Source: an uncultured Bacteroidota bacterium
Lineage (GTDB): Bacteria; Bacteroidota; Bacteroidia; Flavobacteriales; UA16
Length of the DNA stretch: 9,135 bases
NCBI GenBank assembly: GCA_902535565.1
Contig: CACAUH010000056.1
Coordinates: forward strand, 1-9,135
Direction of reading: 5' to 3'
Shown: positions 1 through 7,432 of the stretch, one piece after another
Position numbering within the stretch: the first letter of the stretch is position 1
Layout: every line of letters begins with the position of its first letter
Translations under genes and position numbers: made by a program
Notes under the pieces: generated by a model
What the model was told of the DNA's origin: nothing
Database searches by the model: none
Seen by the model: only the letters and a program-made list of their open reading frames with translations

Positions 1-885
1 GCCGAGAGCGTCGAGTTGGTTTCCGTCGCAGTCGCAATTGCCGGACAACACCCCGGGGCCTCCGCAGGCACCACACTCATCCAATTCTAGGCACGAGTCA
101 TCATCATCAGTGGCATCGCTGCTGTAATTACATGCTGATATATCCGTGCACCCCAAGACAGGAATGGTCAGATTCAAGTAGAGGGGCGTGTCCGTGTTGC
201 CATTGAGAAAAATCTGGACGTGTAGATTTCCGCTGATAATGCCATTGGTCGTGAGTTGAGCAATGAGCACCCGTTGGTCCGGACCAGCGATTCCATTTGA
301 ATAACCGCTGACCACAAACCAAGAGCCTCCGACGAGGTCATTGAGTTCGAAACCACTTCCGTAAGAGCCGTTGTCGGGTTCGAAAACGGGGATCCAAGGA
401 TTGAGGCTGGATTGGGTTGTTAGGATGTCTCCCTCATTGTTTTCTGAAGACGGAGAGTCTTCAATTCCAATGGTGACATAACTGTCAAATTGGTTAGAGG
501 GATAGAATGGCCAAACTTCAGGGAAAACCCCCAATGCAGTGACTCCTCCAATTGGATTTGATTGAAAGAAGTCACCAGAAGTTTGAAGTGAAGAAGGGGA
601 GTCTATGTTGCCGAAGACAGCGGAAATCTGATCTTCGGGATTGGATGTGGTCACATAGAGTCGGTAGGTGTTGTATCCGGCCAGATCTGTATCGAAAAGG
701 GGGCCGATTTCTGTAGCGAATGTGTCGATCTCGATTTGGTAATCGGAAGGGTCCATTGCCTGGCTCACAGCGGAGTTTAGGTCAAAGGGGAGCTGTGCGT
801 CCAGGGGCGTTTGAGCAGAGGCATTCTGCATCACGACAACGAACAGCAAAAAGGCCATCCAAAACCAATTGGAAAGACGAGGCAT
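1..885 (-). CDS. Secreted cysteine-repeat protein, N-terminal part (runs off left edge)
   Basis: Reading from an ATG at 885 the frame stays open for 295 codons to the window edge, so the C-terminus is missing. Residues 1-24 look like a Sec signal peptide (RLSNW, then a [13 protein letters not shown] core, cleavage expected after NASA before QTP). Residues 25-244 form a glycine-, serine- and aromatic-rich extracellular domain that I cannot assign to a named family. From residue 245 comes a [21 protein letters not shown] unit (one extra residue on the usual pattern), then a DECGACGG...[13 protein letters not shown] segment; this cysteine-rich module is frequent in secreted proteins of marine Bacteroidota, usually as a multi-copy stalk ahead of a type IX sorting domain. 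Function is unknown; a cell-surface or secreted role is inferred. By eye, the coding sequence is more AT-rich than the central cluster. The start is supported by the signal peptide directly at the ATG. Confidence 0.85.
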   Translation of the reverse strand, partial: MPRLSNWFWMAFLLFVVVMQNASAQTPLDAQLPFDLNSAVSQAMDPSDYQIEIDTFATEIGPLFDTDLAGYNTYRLYVTTSNPEDQISAVFGNIDSPSSLQTSGDFFQSNPIGGVTALGVFPEVWPFYPSNQFDSYVTIGIEDSPSSENNEGDILTTQSSLNPWIPVFEPDNGSYGSGFELNDLVGGSWFVVSGYSNGIAGPDQRVLIAQLTTNGIISGNLHVQIFLNGNTDTPLYLNLTIPVLGCTDISACNYSSDATDDDDSCLELDECGACGGPGVLSGNCDCDGNQLDALG

Positions 886-930
886 TTGGTTTAGTTAGGT
901 CAGTACAAGGTCACAAGATTGGCCGGATTT

Positions 931-962
931 TTTGGCTACACAGGCGAAGTGGATTATCCCTG
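931..962 (+). promoter_or_regulatory. Weak candidate promoter for the glycosyltransferase
   Basis: The Bacteroidota promoter consensus is TTTG at about -33 and TAnnTTTG at about -7. Here TTTG at 931-934 (inside a T6 run) is followed after 20 nt by TATCCCTG at 955-962, which matches the -7 box at four of six fixed positions. The ATG follows 19 nt later. It is the best match I see in the 96-nt divergent spacer (886-981), but it is weak. I see no clear promoter in the other direction for the gene ending at 885. Confidence 0.22.
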
Positions 963-981
963 ACCTTGACCATCTTGCACT

Positions 982-2148
982 ATGCGCATCCTGCATTTGG
1001 CCAGTTGGTATCCAAACCGAGGTCATCTCCAATTGGGCAATTTTGTTCAGCGTCACATTGATTCGCTCTCCAATCGTTTGGATAGTAGGGTTTTGCATGT
1101 TTGGACGGGGGCCGGGATGGGACTCCAAAACCGGGCGGTGGTCGTTGACTCAAAGGGGGCTGATTTCAGCGGGGTTCATATCAAATATGTATTGGACTTA
1201 CCGCCAAAGCGAAGCAGGATTGAGCGTGGTTATATGAGGCTTTATAAGCAGTTGGTTCGAGAGGGTTATCGCCCGGATATCATTCACCTTCATAATGCCG
1301 CTGAGGCCGCAAGGCCAGCTTGTCGCATGGCCAAATTGTGGGACGTCCCCTTGATCGTTTCGGAGAATTGGACGGCTTACCATTCAGAACATGGCAGGGT
1401 GTTTAGGAAAAAAGAAGAGAGGGGTGTTCAAATGGCGCTGAATCAGGCATCTGTTCATCTTCCCGTATCAGAGCATTTGGCGCGTGCAATGGCGCGATAT
1501 GCTCCGCACACGCGTCAGGTTGTGATTCCGAATGTGGTGGAGCCTGTGTTTGTGCCTCCTGCCGAACCAAGAAGCTTGGATGGTTCTCTCCGGTTGTTGC
1601 ATGTCAGTTCACTTATTGATGACCATAAAGACATCACGGGCATGTTGCATGCATTCGGTGCCGCGCTGAGAAATGGAGCAGATGTGATTTTGAATTGCTG
1701 GGGAGGTGCGGGGCCTGGGGGTGCAGAGGTCGCCCGATATGAGCGCCTTGTGTCGGACTTGGGACTGGAGGACCGCGTCTTTTTCCGGGGCCCGGCTTCT
1801 TCTGATCAAGTGGCAGAAGCCATGTGCAAGGCCGACGCTTTTGTGTTGTTTAGTCGGTATGAGAATTTGCCGTGTGTGTTATTAGAAGCTTGGATGACGG
1901 GCCTTCCCGCTTTGGCGACGGATGTGGGAGGAGTTGGTGAGCACATACACCGGAATCCCAAGTTGGGCACCTTGCTTGAGGTTGGTGATCGCAGAGGCCT
2001 AACTGATGCGATTGTTTGCGCTGCAAAAGACAAGGCCATGGGAATCCACCCCGATTATGAGGCGATTCAAGCATATGCTTCAGCGCGATTTACACCAAAA
2101 GCAGTTGGGCTTGCTTTTGAGGCGGTTTACCGATCGGTTTTGGACTGA
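982..2148 (+). CDS. Glycosyltransferase family 4-type (GT-B fold)
   Basis: This 388-residue protein has the layout of GT4 retaining glycosyltransferases, which move a sugar from a nucleotide-sugar donor to glycan or lipid acceptors at the cytoplasmic side of the membrane. The N-terminal Rossmann-like half begins MRILHLASWYPNRG, with the glycine-containing loop near residues 10-20 and PDIIHLHNA at 98-106. An inter-domain segment carries VIPNVV (181-186). The C-terminal donor-binding half starts at LRLLHVSSL (203-211) and contains the E-x7-E motif, E294 and E302 in RYENLPCVLLEAW, followed by TGLPALATDVGG. Length is normal for the family. The ATG at 982 gives the usual short lead into the first beta strand; there is no clear Shine-Dalgarno, which is common in Bacteroidota. 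It stands alone on the plus strand, so the acceptor (LPS, capsule or protein O-glycan) cannot be told. Its 3' end overlaps the convergent peptidase gene by 22 bp. Confidence 0.93.
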   Translation: MRILHLASWYPNRGHLQLGNFVQRHIDSLSNRLDSRVLHVWTGAGMGLQNRAVVVDSKGADFSGVHIKYVLDLPPKRSRIERGYMRLYKQLVREGYRPDIIHLHNAAEAARPACRMAKLWDVPLIVSENWTAYHSEHGRVFRKKEERGVQMALNQASVHLPVSEHLARAMARYAPHTRQVVIPNVVEPVFVPPAEPRSLDGSLRLLHVSSLIDDHKDITGMLHAFGAALRNGADVILNCWGGAGPGGAEVARYERLVSDLGLEDRVFFRGPASSDQVAEAMCKADAFVLFSRYENLPCVLLEAWMTGLPALATDVGGVGEHIHRNPKLGTLLEVGDRRGLTDAIVCAAKDKAMGIHPDYEAIQAYASARFTPKAVGLAFEAVYRSVLD

Positions 2149-2927
2149 GGCAGCGCGAGTCCATTGACGAAGTCGTCGAGGACGTTGAGGCTGTCGGCTG
2201 TCTCTGATCCGCTGAATTCGGCCCCCGTTAAACTGTCTTCAGAGATTCTTTGGTTGTATGCGTCCAGCATCAGGCTTGCCGTGGGGAGAAATGACCAATG
2301 CCAGCGTTCCAGTTCGTAGCCAGTTCGGCCAGTGGATTTGTCGTCATACACCTGATGAAATCCGTAATCACTGGCGTTTTCCTGCAGCCATTTGTAAATG
2401 ACGGCACCTTCTCCAGACTCAAACCAGTCATTTTCAAAAGCATTGAAATCGATGTCTGTGCCCCAGTGGTGGCGAGATGCGCCAGGCATTGCGCTGTAGG
2501 TCAGGATGTCTCGGGCCTTGTCCATGGCATGCCAGCCCATATAACGTGGGCGTTCCCATTTGCGTTCCCAAATGGCCCGCTGGTAATCAAAGTTCCGCGT
2601 TGCGCTGCGCACGATGAGGGTGACGCCCTCTTTCAATGCAGCCTCTCGCATGTCTCGGCAAGCGTTTAGCACTTCCGAGCGCAGATAGATGTCCTTCTTG
2701 TCGGTCCAGTCGTCTGGAATTCGGGAAAACCCTGGGTGTGCAGCGGGGTCGAACTTCCCCAGAAGTTCATTGGAAGTGAACTGGGGCATGGTGTCCCGTT
2801 GTGCGTTGGACGCACACTCTATGTCTGCGGGGGGTGAGTTTTGGGCGGGGGTTTCTGCGCAGGATGTCAGGACCGCGAGGCAGGTGGCCGACAACGCGGA
2901 GATTCCAATTGATCGAAAACCGATCAA
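2127..2927 (-). CDS. M15 (VanY-type) D,D-carboxypeptidase-like lipoprotein
   Basis: The 266-residue product starts with a short n-region and a hydrophobic stretch ending LAVLTSC, a lipobox with Cys23 as the lipidation site, so it should be an envelope lipoprotein. The catalytic domain spans about 80-220. It shows the M15 zinc signature S151-x-H153-x-x-G156-x-x-x-D160 (SRHHWGTDID) and the second motif E207-R-W-H210, giving zinc ligands H153, D160 and H210 with E207 as catalytic base. SATRNFDYQ (108-116) corresponds to the substrate-binding 'SGYRS..Q' region. The family trims D-Ala from peptidoglycan stem peptides; the exact substrate is not shown. No ATG is available: the frame is closed by a TGA upstream and the first usable start is TTG at 2927, preceded by AAAAGGG. 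It overlaps the trxB stop by 3-4 nt, suggesting translational coupling. The final 40 residues are low-complexity, rich in S, D and E. Confidence 0.9.
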   Translation of the reverse strand: MIGFRSIGISALSATCLAVLTSCAETPAQNSPPADIECASNAQRDTMPQFTSNELLGKFDPAAHPGFSRIPDDWTDKKDIYLRSEVLNACRDMREAALKEGVTLIVRSATRNFDYQRAIWERKWERPRYMGWHAMDKARDILTYSAMPGASRHHWGTDIDFNAFENDWFESGEGAVIYKWLQENASDYGFHQVYDDKSTGRTGYELERWHWSFLPTASLMLDAYNQRISEDSLTGAEFSGSETADSLNVLDDFVNGLALPQSKTDR

Positions 2928-3877
2928 TGGATGCCCTTTTCGGCGAGGTAACGCTCAGCGTCTAGGGCCGCCATGCAACCGGTCCCTGCAGCTGTAACAG
3001 CTTGACGGTAGGTTTTGTCGCATGCGTCTCCACTCCAGAAGACCCCTTCGGCGTTGGTGTACGATGAACCTGGCTTGGCAGGCACGATGTAGCCCTCGTC
3101 ATCGAGGTCAATTTGACCGGTAAAAATGTCCGTATTGGGTTTGTGGCCGATGGCCAGAAAGAACCCGGTGACCGGAAGGACCGTCTCTTCTCCGGACTGG
3201 TTGTTCCGAACCTTTGCTCCCTCGACTTGCTCAGCGCCCAGAATGTCCACGGTTTCCGTGTTCCAGTGGATTTCGATGTTGTCCAAGCCCATGACACGGT
3301 GTTGCATCGCTTTGGAGGCGCGCATTTGGTCACGCCGCACCAACATGTGGACCTTGGTGCACAATTTGGCGAGGTAGCTCGCCTCTTCGCAGGCGCTGTC
3401 ACCAGCCCCGACCACGGCCACTTCTTGGCCTCGGTAAAAGAAGCCGTCGCAGACCGCGCATGCAGAGACACCGCCACCGTTCAAGCGCAGCCTTGTCTCG
3501 CTTTCCAGCCCAAGCCATTTGGCTGATGCGCCTGTGGAGATGATGACGCTGTCGGCGCTGAGGGTGTGTTTTCCCTCGTCGATTTCCACCAACTTCTTGT
3601 CTCCGCTGAAGTCGACTTTGGTGACCCAGCCCGTCCGAACGTCGGTTTCAAAACGCTTCGCTTGGTTTTCCAAGTCGGCCATCATTGCGGTGCCATTGAT
3701 GCCCTCTGGGTACCCAGGGAAATTGTCGACATCGGTTGTTTCGGTCAGTTGACCACCGGGCTGCAATCCCTGATAGAGGACGGGTTTCATGTCCGCGCGG
3801 GCGGCGTAGATGGCGGCTGTATATCCTGCGGGCCCCGATCCGATAATGAGGCACTTGACGTGTTCCTTGGCTTCCAT
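2924..3877 (-). CDS. trxB: Thioredoxin-disulfide reductase
   Basis: The 317-residue protein is a full-length low-molecular-weight thioredoxin reductase, an FAD enzyme that uses NADPH to reduce thioredoxin in the cytoplasm. In order: FAD-binding GSGPAG (13-18); QPGGQLTETTDVDNFPG (39-55), a family hallmark; active-site C140-A-V-C143 followed by DG; NADPH-binding GAGDSA (157-162); the NADP-phosphate-binding segment VRRDQMRASK (180-189); and the second FAD motif near GDA (283-285) with RQAVTAAGTGC after it. No key residue is missing. The ATG at 3877 sits close before the first beta strand. The gene follows the RluA-type gene by 12 nt and runs into the M15 peptidase gene, so it is probably co-transcribed. 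TAAATTCGCG at 3883-3892, over the preceding stop codon, resembles the local promoter box but is too weak to call. Confidence 0.96.
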   Translation of the reverse strand: MEAKEHVKCLIIGSGPAGYTAAIYAARADMKPVLYQGLQPGGQLTETTDVDNFPGYPEGINGTAMMADLENQAKRFETDVRTGWVTKVDFSGDKKLVEIDEGKHTLSADSVIISTGASAKWLGLESETRLRLNGGGVSACAVCDGFFYRGQEVAVVGAGDSACEEASYLAKLCTKVHMLVRRDQMRASKAMQHRVMGLDNIEIHWNTETVDILGAEQVEGAKVRNNQSGEETVLPVTGFFLAIGHKPNTDIFTGQIDLDDEGYIVPAKPGSSYTNAEGVFWSGDACDKTYRQAVTAAGTGCMAALDAERYLAEKGIH

Positions 3878-3889
3878 GACAACGCGAAT

Positions 3890-4681
3890 TTACTGTCCGG
3901 GACGCGGGTCGGCGCCTCCAGTTTTCACCTTTTCGTCCAACTCCAGCATCTTGTCCCACAGGTTGTCCTCCGGAGGAGGGGCGAGGATGCGTATAACCTC
4001 CCGCTTAACGGGGTGGACAAATTCAATTCGCCTTGCGTGCAGATGGATAGAGGCGTTTTCGTTGGTGCGCCTCGCGCCGTATTTGATGTCCCCTTTGATG
4101 GGGCACCCGAGTGACGAGAGGGTGACGCGAATTTGGTGGTGACGTCCGGATTTGGGGTGGATTTCGAGGAAATGGTAATGATCCCCCTTGCCAATGGTGT
4201 AGTACCTGAGCTCCGACTCTTTGCGGTCTTTTCCCGGGGCATCGTAGGCGTAGCTCTTGTTGCGCTCGTTGTTTTTTCGCAGGTAGTTGACGATGTGGCC
4301 TGTTGTTTGGGGTGGCTCGCCCTTGACCACAGCCCAGTACGTTTTGGCCACTTCGCGATGCTTAAACGCCTTCATCATGCGGCTCAGACACTTTGATGTT
4401 TTGGCGTAGAGGATGACGCCGCTGACGGGGCGGTCAATCCGGTGGATGGTGCCCAGCCAGGCCTCGCCGGGCTTGTTGTATTTCACACGGAGGTACTCCC
4501 GGATGACATTGTCGAGGGTACGATCGTTGGTGATGTCCCCTTGCACAATGTCACTGGACCTTTTGTTGACCGCGATGATGTGATTGTCCTCGTACAGCAC
4601 CTCTAGGTTTTCTGGGGTACTCATCACAATGGGCACCTTGGGCTTCTGTGCAAACGGGGACCCGTCGCGTCGCTGACCCAT
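3890..4681 (-). CDS. RluA-type RNA pseudouridine synthase
   Basis: The protein isomerises uridine to pseudouridine in RNA, probably rRNA or tRNA; the target position cannot be read from sequence. The catalytic motif HRIDRPVSG at 80-88 contains the nucleophile D83, and KSGRHHQIRV (177-186) plus SIHLHARRIEFVHP (211-224) are the other conserved blocks of the family. No S4 domain is present, as in the short RluA-type enzymes. Two starts are possible. The ATG at 4681 overlaps the panB stop (TGATG) and gives 263 residues. An internal ATG at 4624, behind AAGGTG, gives 244 residues and begins just ahead of LEVLYEDNHIIAVNK, where relatives usually begin; residues 1-19 look poorly conserved, so 4624 may be the true start. 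Oddly, the usual NKPAG after the first strand reads NKRSSD here (39-44). The C-terminal tail KTGGADPRPGQ is family-variable. Confidence 0.93.
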   Translation of the reverse strand: MGQRRDGSPFAQKPKVPIVMSTPENLEVLYEDNHIIAVNKRSSDIVQGDITNDRTLDNVIREYLRVKYNKPGEAWLGTIHRIDRPVSGVILYAKTSKCLSRMMKAFKHREVAKTYWAVVKGEPPQTTGHIVNYLRKNNERNKSYAYDAPGKDRKESELRYYTIGKGDHYHFLEIHPKSGRHHQIRVTLSSLGCPIKGDIKYGARRTNENASIHLHARRIEFVHPVKREVIRILAPPPEDNLWDKMLELDEKVKTGGADPRPGQ

Positions 4682-5496
4682 CAGTATTGCTCGCTTTCGT
4701 TGGGAAAGTCTTTCGCCCGGACGTCAGAGACGTATTGACCGATGGCATCGTGCATCTGCTGTCCCATGTCGAGGTAGCGGCGAAGGAAGCGAGGGGAGAA
4801 GTCCTGGGTGATGCCCAGCATGTCTGGGAGCACCAGAACCTGTCCGTCACACCCCGCGCCGGCGCCGATGCCGATGGTGGGAATGTGAAGGTCCTTGCTG
4901 ACCTCAGTCGCCAGTTTCGCCGGCACCTTTTCCAGCACCAGACTGAAGCACCCAATGTCCTCCAAGAGCTGGGCATTGGCCTTGAGCTCATTGGCTTCGG
5001 CCTCTTCTTTGGCTCGGACTGTGTAGGTCCCAAACTTGTAAATGCTCTGCGGTGTCAAACCGAGGTGTCCCATCACGGGGATGCCAGCGGTGAGAATGCG
5101 CTCAATGCTTTCTCTGACCTCAGCACCGCCCTCCAGTTTGACTGCATGGGCACCACTTTCCTTCATGATCCGGATGGCGCTGTTGAGCGCTTCTTTGGAG
5201 TTCCCTTGGTAGGTTCCAAACGGAAGGTCCACCACCACGAGGGCCTTTTTTGCGGCACGGATGACGCCGGCGGCGTGGTATATCATCTGATCGAGCGTGA
5301 TGGGCAAGGTCGTTTCGTGACCGGCCATCACGTTGGAGGCGCTGTCTCCCACGAGGATGACATCGACCCCTGCACCATCGACGATGCGGGCCATGGAGTA
5401 ATCGTATGCTGTCAGCATGGCGATTTTCTCCCCGTTGTGCTTCATTTCCTGGAGCACCTGTGTGGTGATGCGTTTTGCGGATGCGTGAACGGACAT
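4681..5496 (-). CDS. panB: 3-methyl-2-oxobutanoate hydroxymethyltransferase (ketopantoate synthesis)
   Basis: PanB transfers a hydroxymethyl group from 5,10-methylene-tetrahydrofolate to 2-oxoisovalerate, the first step to pantothenate and coenzyme A, in the cytoplasm. The 271-residue protein covers the whole (beta/alpha)8 barrel: [13 protein letters not shown] (24-36), the metal-site [14 protein letters not shown] (50-63) with D51, VVDLPFG (88-94) with D90, KLEGG (120-124), [12 protein letters not shown] (140-151), LVLEKVP (186-192) with the likely catalytic E189, and [18 protein letters not shown] (208-225). The open frame extends upstream to 5832, but that part reads through the AlkB-like gene out of its frame and has no family similarity, so the ATG at 5496 is used. 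It begins 49 nt after the preceding stop, the largest gap in the cluster, and overlaps the next start by one base. No panC or panD is in view. Confidence 0.96.
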   Translation of the reverse strand: MSVHASAKRITTQVLQEMKHNGEKIAMLTAYDYSMARIVDGAGVDVILVGDSASNVMAGHETTLPITLDQMIYHAAGVIRAAKKALVVVDLPFGTYQGNSKEALNSAIRIMKESGAHAVKLEGGAEVRESIERILTAGIPVMGHLGLTPQSIYKFGTYTVRAKEEAEANELKANAQLLEDIGCFSLVLEKVPAKLATEVSKDLHIPTIGIGAGAGCDGQVLVLPDMLGITQDFSPRFLRRYLDMGQQMHDAIGQYVSDVRAKDFPNESEQY

Positions 5497-5545
5497 ATGC
5501 GCAAGGTACGCCGGACCAATTGCCTGTGTGGCTTGGTTCGGTGGA

Positions 5546-6109
5546 TCAGCGGAAATGGCGGAAGGTGAGGTTGAGCCGCGGGGAATCCACCCGTGCCCGC
5601 CGAGGCAGGGCGTGATCGAAATTGCTTTGGAGCTGCTCCATGGCGAGCAAATCGCCATGTCCCAAGGCCACCGACCACATTTCTTTTGATGTTCGGTGGC
5701 GGATCTTAAAATCCCGTGACGCTCCGAAGCTGACCGAGGCGATGATGGAAGGGTCGATCTGGGGCTCATTGTCTCGGTGCCACCCCATGGCGTCTTGTCC
5801 GTTCCTGTATAGATTGCAGAGCACAGCGTCAAATTCTCTGCACTTTAAGGTGCTGGATACAAGCTTGTTGAGTTCCTTTAGTTCGAGCGACATTTCCTTT
5901 TTGGGCCAGTCGATTGAGCTGTACCGATAGGCGGGGCCAAACCATGCGGTAAGCCGAGGCTCATGGTGGGTCTTTCCGTAGACCGTGATTTGGTTTTGTT
6001 GCCAAGGAATGTGGCGGGTCCAAGTGCTAAGGGACGCTGTGGAGCACCACCCTGGCCAATGCCTGCAGCGTCGATTGCCGTCTGTCAAGATGGTTATGCA
6101 CTCGCCCAC
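5546..6109 (-). CDS. AlkB-like 2-oxoglutarate/Fe(II) dioxygenase (alkylation repair)
   Basis: The protein resembles the ALKBH2/3-like branch of AlkB, which removes methyl adducts such as 1-methyladenine and 3-methylcytosine from nucleic acids by oxidative demethylation. Numbering from the GTG at 6109 (187 residues): EPRLTAWFG (50-58) and YRYSS (61-65), the nucleotide-recognition region; [18 protein letters not shown] (99-116) with iron ligands H111 and D113; IASVSFGA (123-130); FKIRH (134-138); LGHGDLLAM (149-157); H166 as third iron ligand; and RLNLTFR (178-184), whose R178 and R184 bind 2-oxoglutarate. All catalytic residues are present. The frame has no ATG before residue 73, which would lose the EPRLTAWFG block. 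The GTG at 6109 (16-nt overlap with the exchanger gene) keeps a segment, ITILTDG...HWPGW, that fits the N-terminal part of relatives; a TTG at 6088 (180 residues) is the alternative. Substrate (DNA or RNA) is unknown. Confidence 0.9.
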   Translation of the reverse strand: MGECITILTDGNRRCRHWPGWCSTASLSTWTRHIPWQQNQITVYGKTHHEPRLTAWFGPAYRYSSIDWPKKEMSLELKELNKLVSSTLKCREFDAVLCNLYRNGQDAMGWHRDNEPQIDPSIIASVSFGASRDFKIRHRTSKEMWSVALGHGDLLAMEQLQSNFDHALPRRARVDSPRLNLTFRHFR

Positions 6110-7077
6110 GTGCTTCCGATGTACAGGATGTAGACGGCCACAAAGAGGATCCCTTGCCAACGACCAAGTTTTGGGTTTTGGGTGCTGCTGATGAGGGCCA
6201 GTGGAATGATGGCAGCAGAGGTGCCCAGAAACCACCAAATGTCCCAAGACAGCACTTCGCTGCTGATGGGAAGGGGGGAGATGGTGGCTGTGGCACCCAG
6301 CACCAGCAGGAGATTGAACAGGTTGGAGCCGATGATGTTGCCCACCGCAAGATCGGGCTGGCCCCGCAGGGCGGCGATGCCCGATGCCACCAGTTCTGGA
6401 ACACTGGTTCCAAAGGCCACGATGGTGAGTCCCACGACGCGGTCTCCGACGCCAAAGTCCAGCGCGATTCTGCTCGCACCTTCCACGAACAATTCTGAGC
6501 CGAGGTAGAGTCCTGCCGCACCCGCTGTTATGAGGAGCAACAGGATGAGTGGAGACCGCTGCGCCCAAGCCCCCGCATTCTGTATTTCTTCACTTTCGTT
6601 TGCTTGGCTGTCTTCGCGTCGTGCCCGTTTGAAGAGGTTGACGATAAAGAGTCCAAGGAGAACCAAACCGCCGATGCCTTCCCCCCGGTTGACCTTGAGG
6701 TTGGCGGCAACGGCAACGAAGAGAAGGCTGGCCCCGAGCATGAGGGGAATGTCGATTTTGAGGGCCATTCGGTCCACCCTCAGCGGTCGCACCACTGCAG
6801 TTAATCCCAGGATGAGCGCCACATTGGCAATGTTGGACCCGAGGACGTTGCCCACGGCGATACCAGGATGGCCTTCAAGGGCTGCCTGTATGGAGGCGAA
6901 GAGTTCGGGGGCAGACGTGCCCAAACTGACTGCGGTGAGGCCGATGATCAGCGGGGGGATGTTTGCGCGTATGGCCCATGCCGCAGCTCCCCGGACAAGC
7001 CATTCTCCTCCTCCGACAAGCAGGGCCAATCCGATGATGAGGACCACCAAAGCGGGGATTTGGTCAACCCATTCCAT
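6094..7077 (-). CDS. CaCA-family calcium/sodium antiporter (YrbG type)
   Basis: The 327-residue membrane protein has two homologous halves of about five helices each, as in YrbG and NCX_Mj, prokaryotic Na+/Ca2+ exchangers of the inner membrane. The first alpha repeat, residues 46-84, reads GLTAVSLGTSAPELFASI then AVGNVLGSNIAN; the second, 216-255, reads GLTIVAFGTSVPELVASG then AVGNIIGSNLFN. The GTSxPE glutamates E58 and E228 and the GSN asparagines are the ion-binding positions. A charged loop at 150-173 (KRARREDSQANESEE) separates the halves and should be cytoplasmic. Length is normal. The ATG at 7077 lies directly against the tatA stop (7078-7080) with no gap, and the last codons overlap the AlkB-like start. 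Ion specificity (Ca2+/Na+ versus K+ or H+ coupling) cannot be told. Confidence 0.94.
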   Translation of the reverse strand: MEWVDQIPALVVLIIGLALLVGGGEWLVRGAAAWAIRANIPPLIIGLTAVSLGTSAPELFASIQAALEGHPGIAVGNVLGSNIANVALILGLTAVVRPLRVDRMALKIDIPLMLGASLLFVAVAANLKVNRGEGIGGLVLLGLFIVNLFKRARREDSQANESEEIQNAGAWAQRSPLILLLLITAGAAGLYLGSELFVEGASRIALDFGVGDRVVGLTIVAFGTSVPELVASGIAALRGQPDLAVGNIIGSNLFNLLLVLGATATISPLPISSEVLSWDIWWFLGTSAAIIPLALISSTQNPKLGRWQGILFVAVYILYIGSTWASA

Positions 7078-7428
7078 TCAGTCCTGTTGCTCGTTTTTCT
7101 GTGCGTCTCCCTCGTCTGGATTTGAAGAAGAATCGGTTTCAGAACCCGCGTCTTTGCTGTGGGTCTCTTTTTTCGAGCGGGGCGCGCCTGTCGGCGCCTT
7201 CATTGCCTCTTCGAATCCTTGGGCAGCAGCACCCACAGGGTCTTGGAACGCAGCAGCACCTTTTCTAAGGTCATCTGTCCCACTTAGAATTTCCCGCTGG
7301 ATGTCCTGTTGTGCATCCCGCACTTGACGCATGAATTTGCCCATGGATTGGGCCATGGAGGGCAGCCCCTTCGTGCCGAAGAGGAGCAGGTAAATCAGAA
7401 GGATGAAGACGATTTCCGTCGTGCCCAT
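7078..7428 (-). CDS. tatA: TatA-type twin-arginine translocase subunit
   Basis: The 116-residue protein has the TatA/TatB layout: a short polar N-terminus with E5, a transmembrane helix at about 6-17 (IVFILLIYLLLF), the hinge FGTKGLP (17-23), an amphipathic helix to about residue 47 (SMGKFMRQVRDAQQDIQREI), and a long acidic disordered tail. TatA subunits assemble the pore that exports folded proteins across the inner membrane with TatC, which is not in this window. The tail of about 65 residues is longer than in many TatA proteins and makes a TatB-like role possible; Bacteroidota commonly have a TatA/E-type protein and no clear TatB. The open frame continues upstream to 7584, but that part lies across the terminator hairpin, so the ATG at 7428, right before the transmembrane helix, is used. 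It is the first gene of the seven-gene minus-strand cluster. Confidence 0.9.
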   Translation of the reverse strand: MGTTEIVFILLIYLLLFGTKGLPSMAQSMGKFMRQVRDAQQDIQREILSGTDDLRKGAAAFQDPVGAAAQGFEEAMKAPTGAPRSKKETHSKDAGSETDSSSNPDEGDAQKNEQQD

Positions 7429-7432
7429 GGGG

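Noticed and set aside
4648..5568. Long plus-strand open frame of 306 codons
   Set aside because: It lies antisense to panB and has no recognisable motif, while panB has every family signature on the other strand.
5497..5832. Possible 112-residue N-terminal extension of PanB
   Set aside because: It runs through the AlkB-like gene in another frame, shows no PanB similarity, and PanB is complete from 5496.
6000..6095. Possible frameshift at the N-terminus of the AlkB-like gene
   Set aside because: The same frame as the catalytic domain already gives a DG...PGW...IPW pattern that fits relatives, so no frameshift is needed.
6110..6568. Upstream extension of the AlkB-like frame into the exchanger gene
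   Set aside because: The sequence is rich in R, H, P and S typical of an off-frame reading of the exchanger and has no AlkB similarity before about 6100.
6530..7327. Plus-strand open frame of 265 codons
   Set aside because: It is antisense to the exchanger and tatA, with low-complexity S/R/P composition and no domain.
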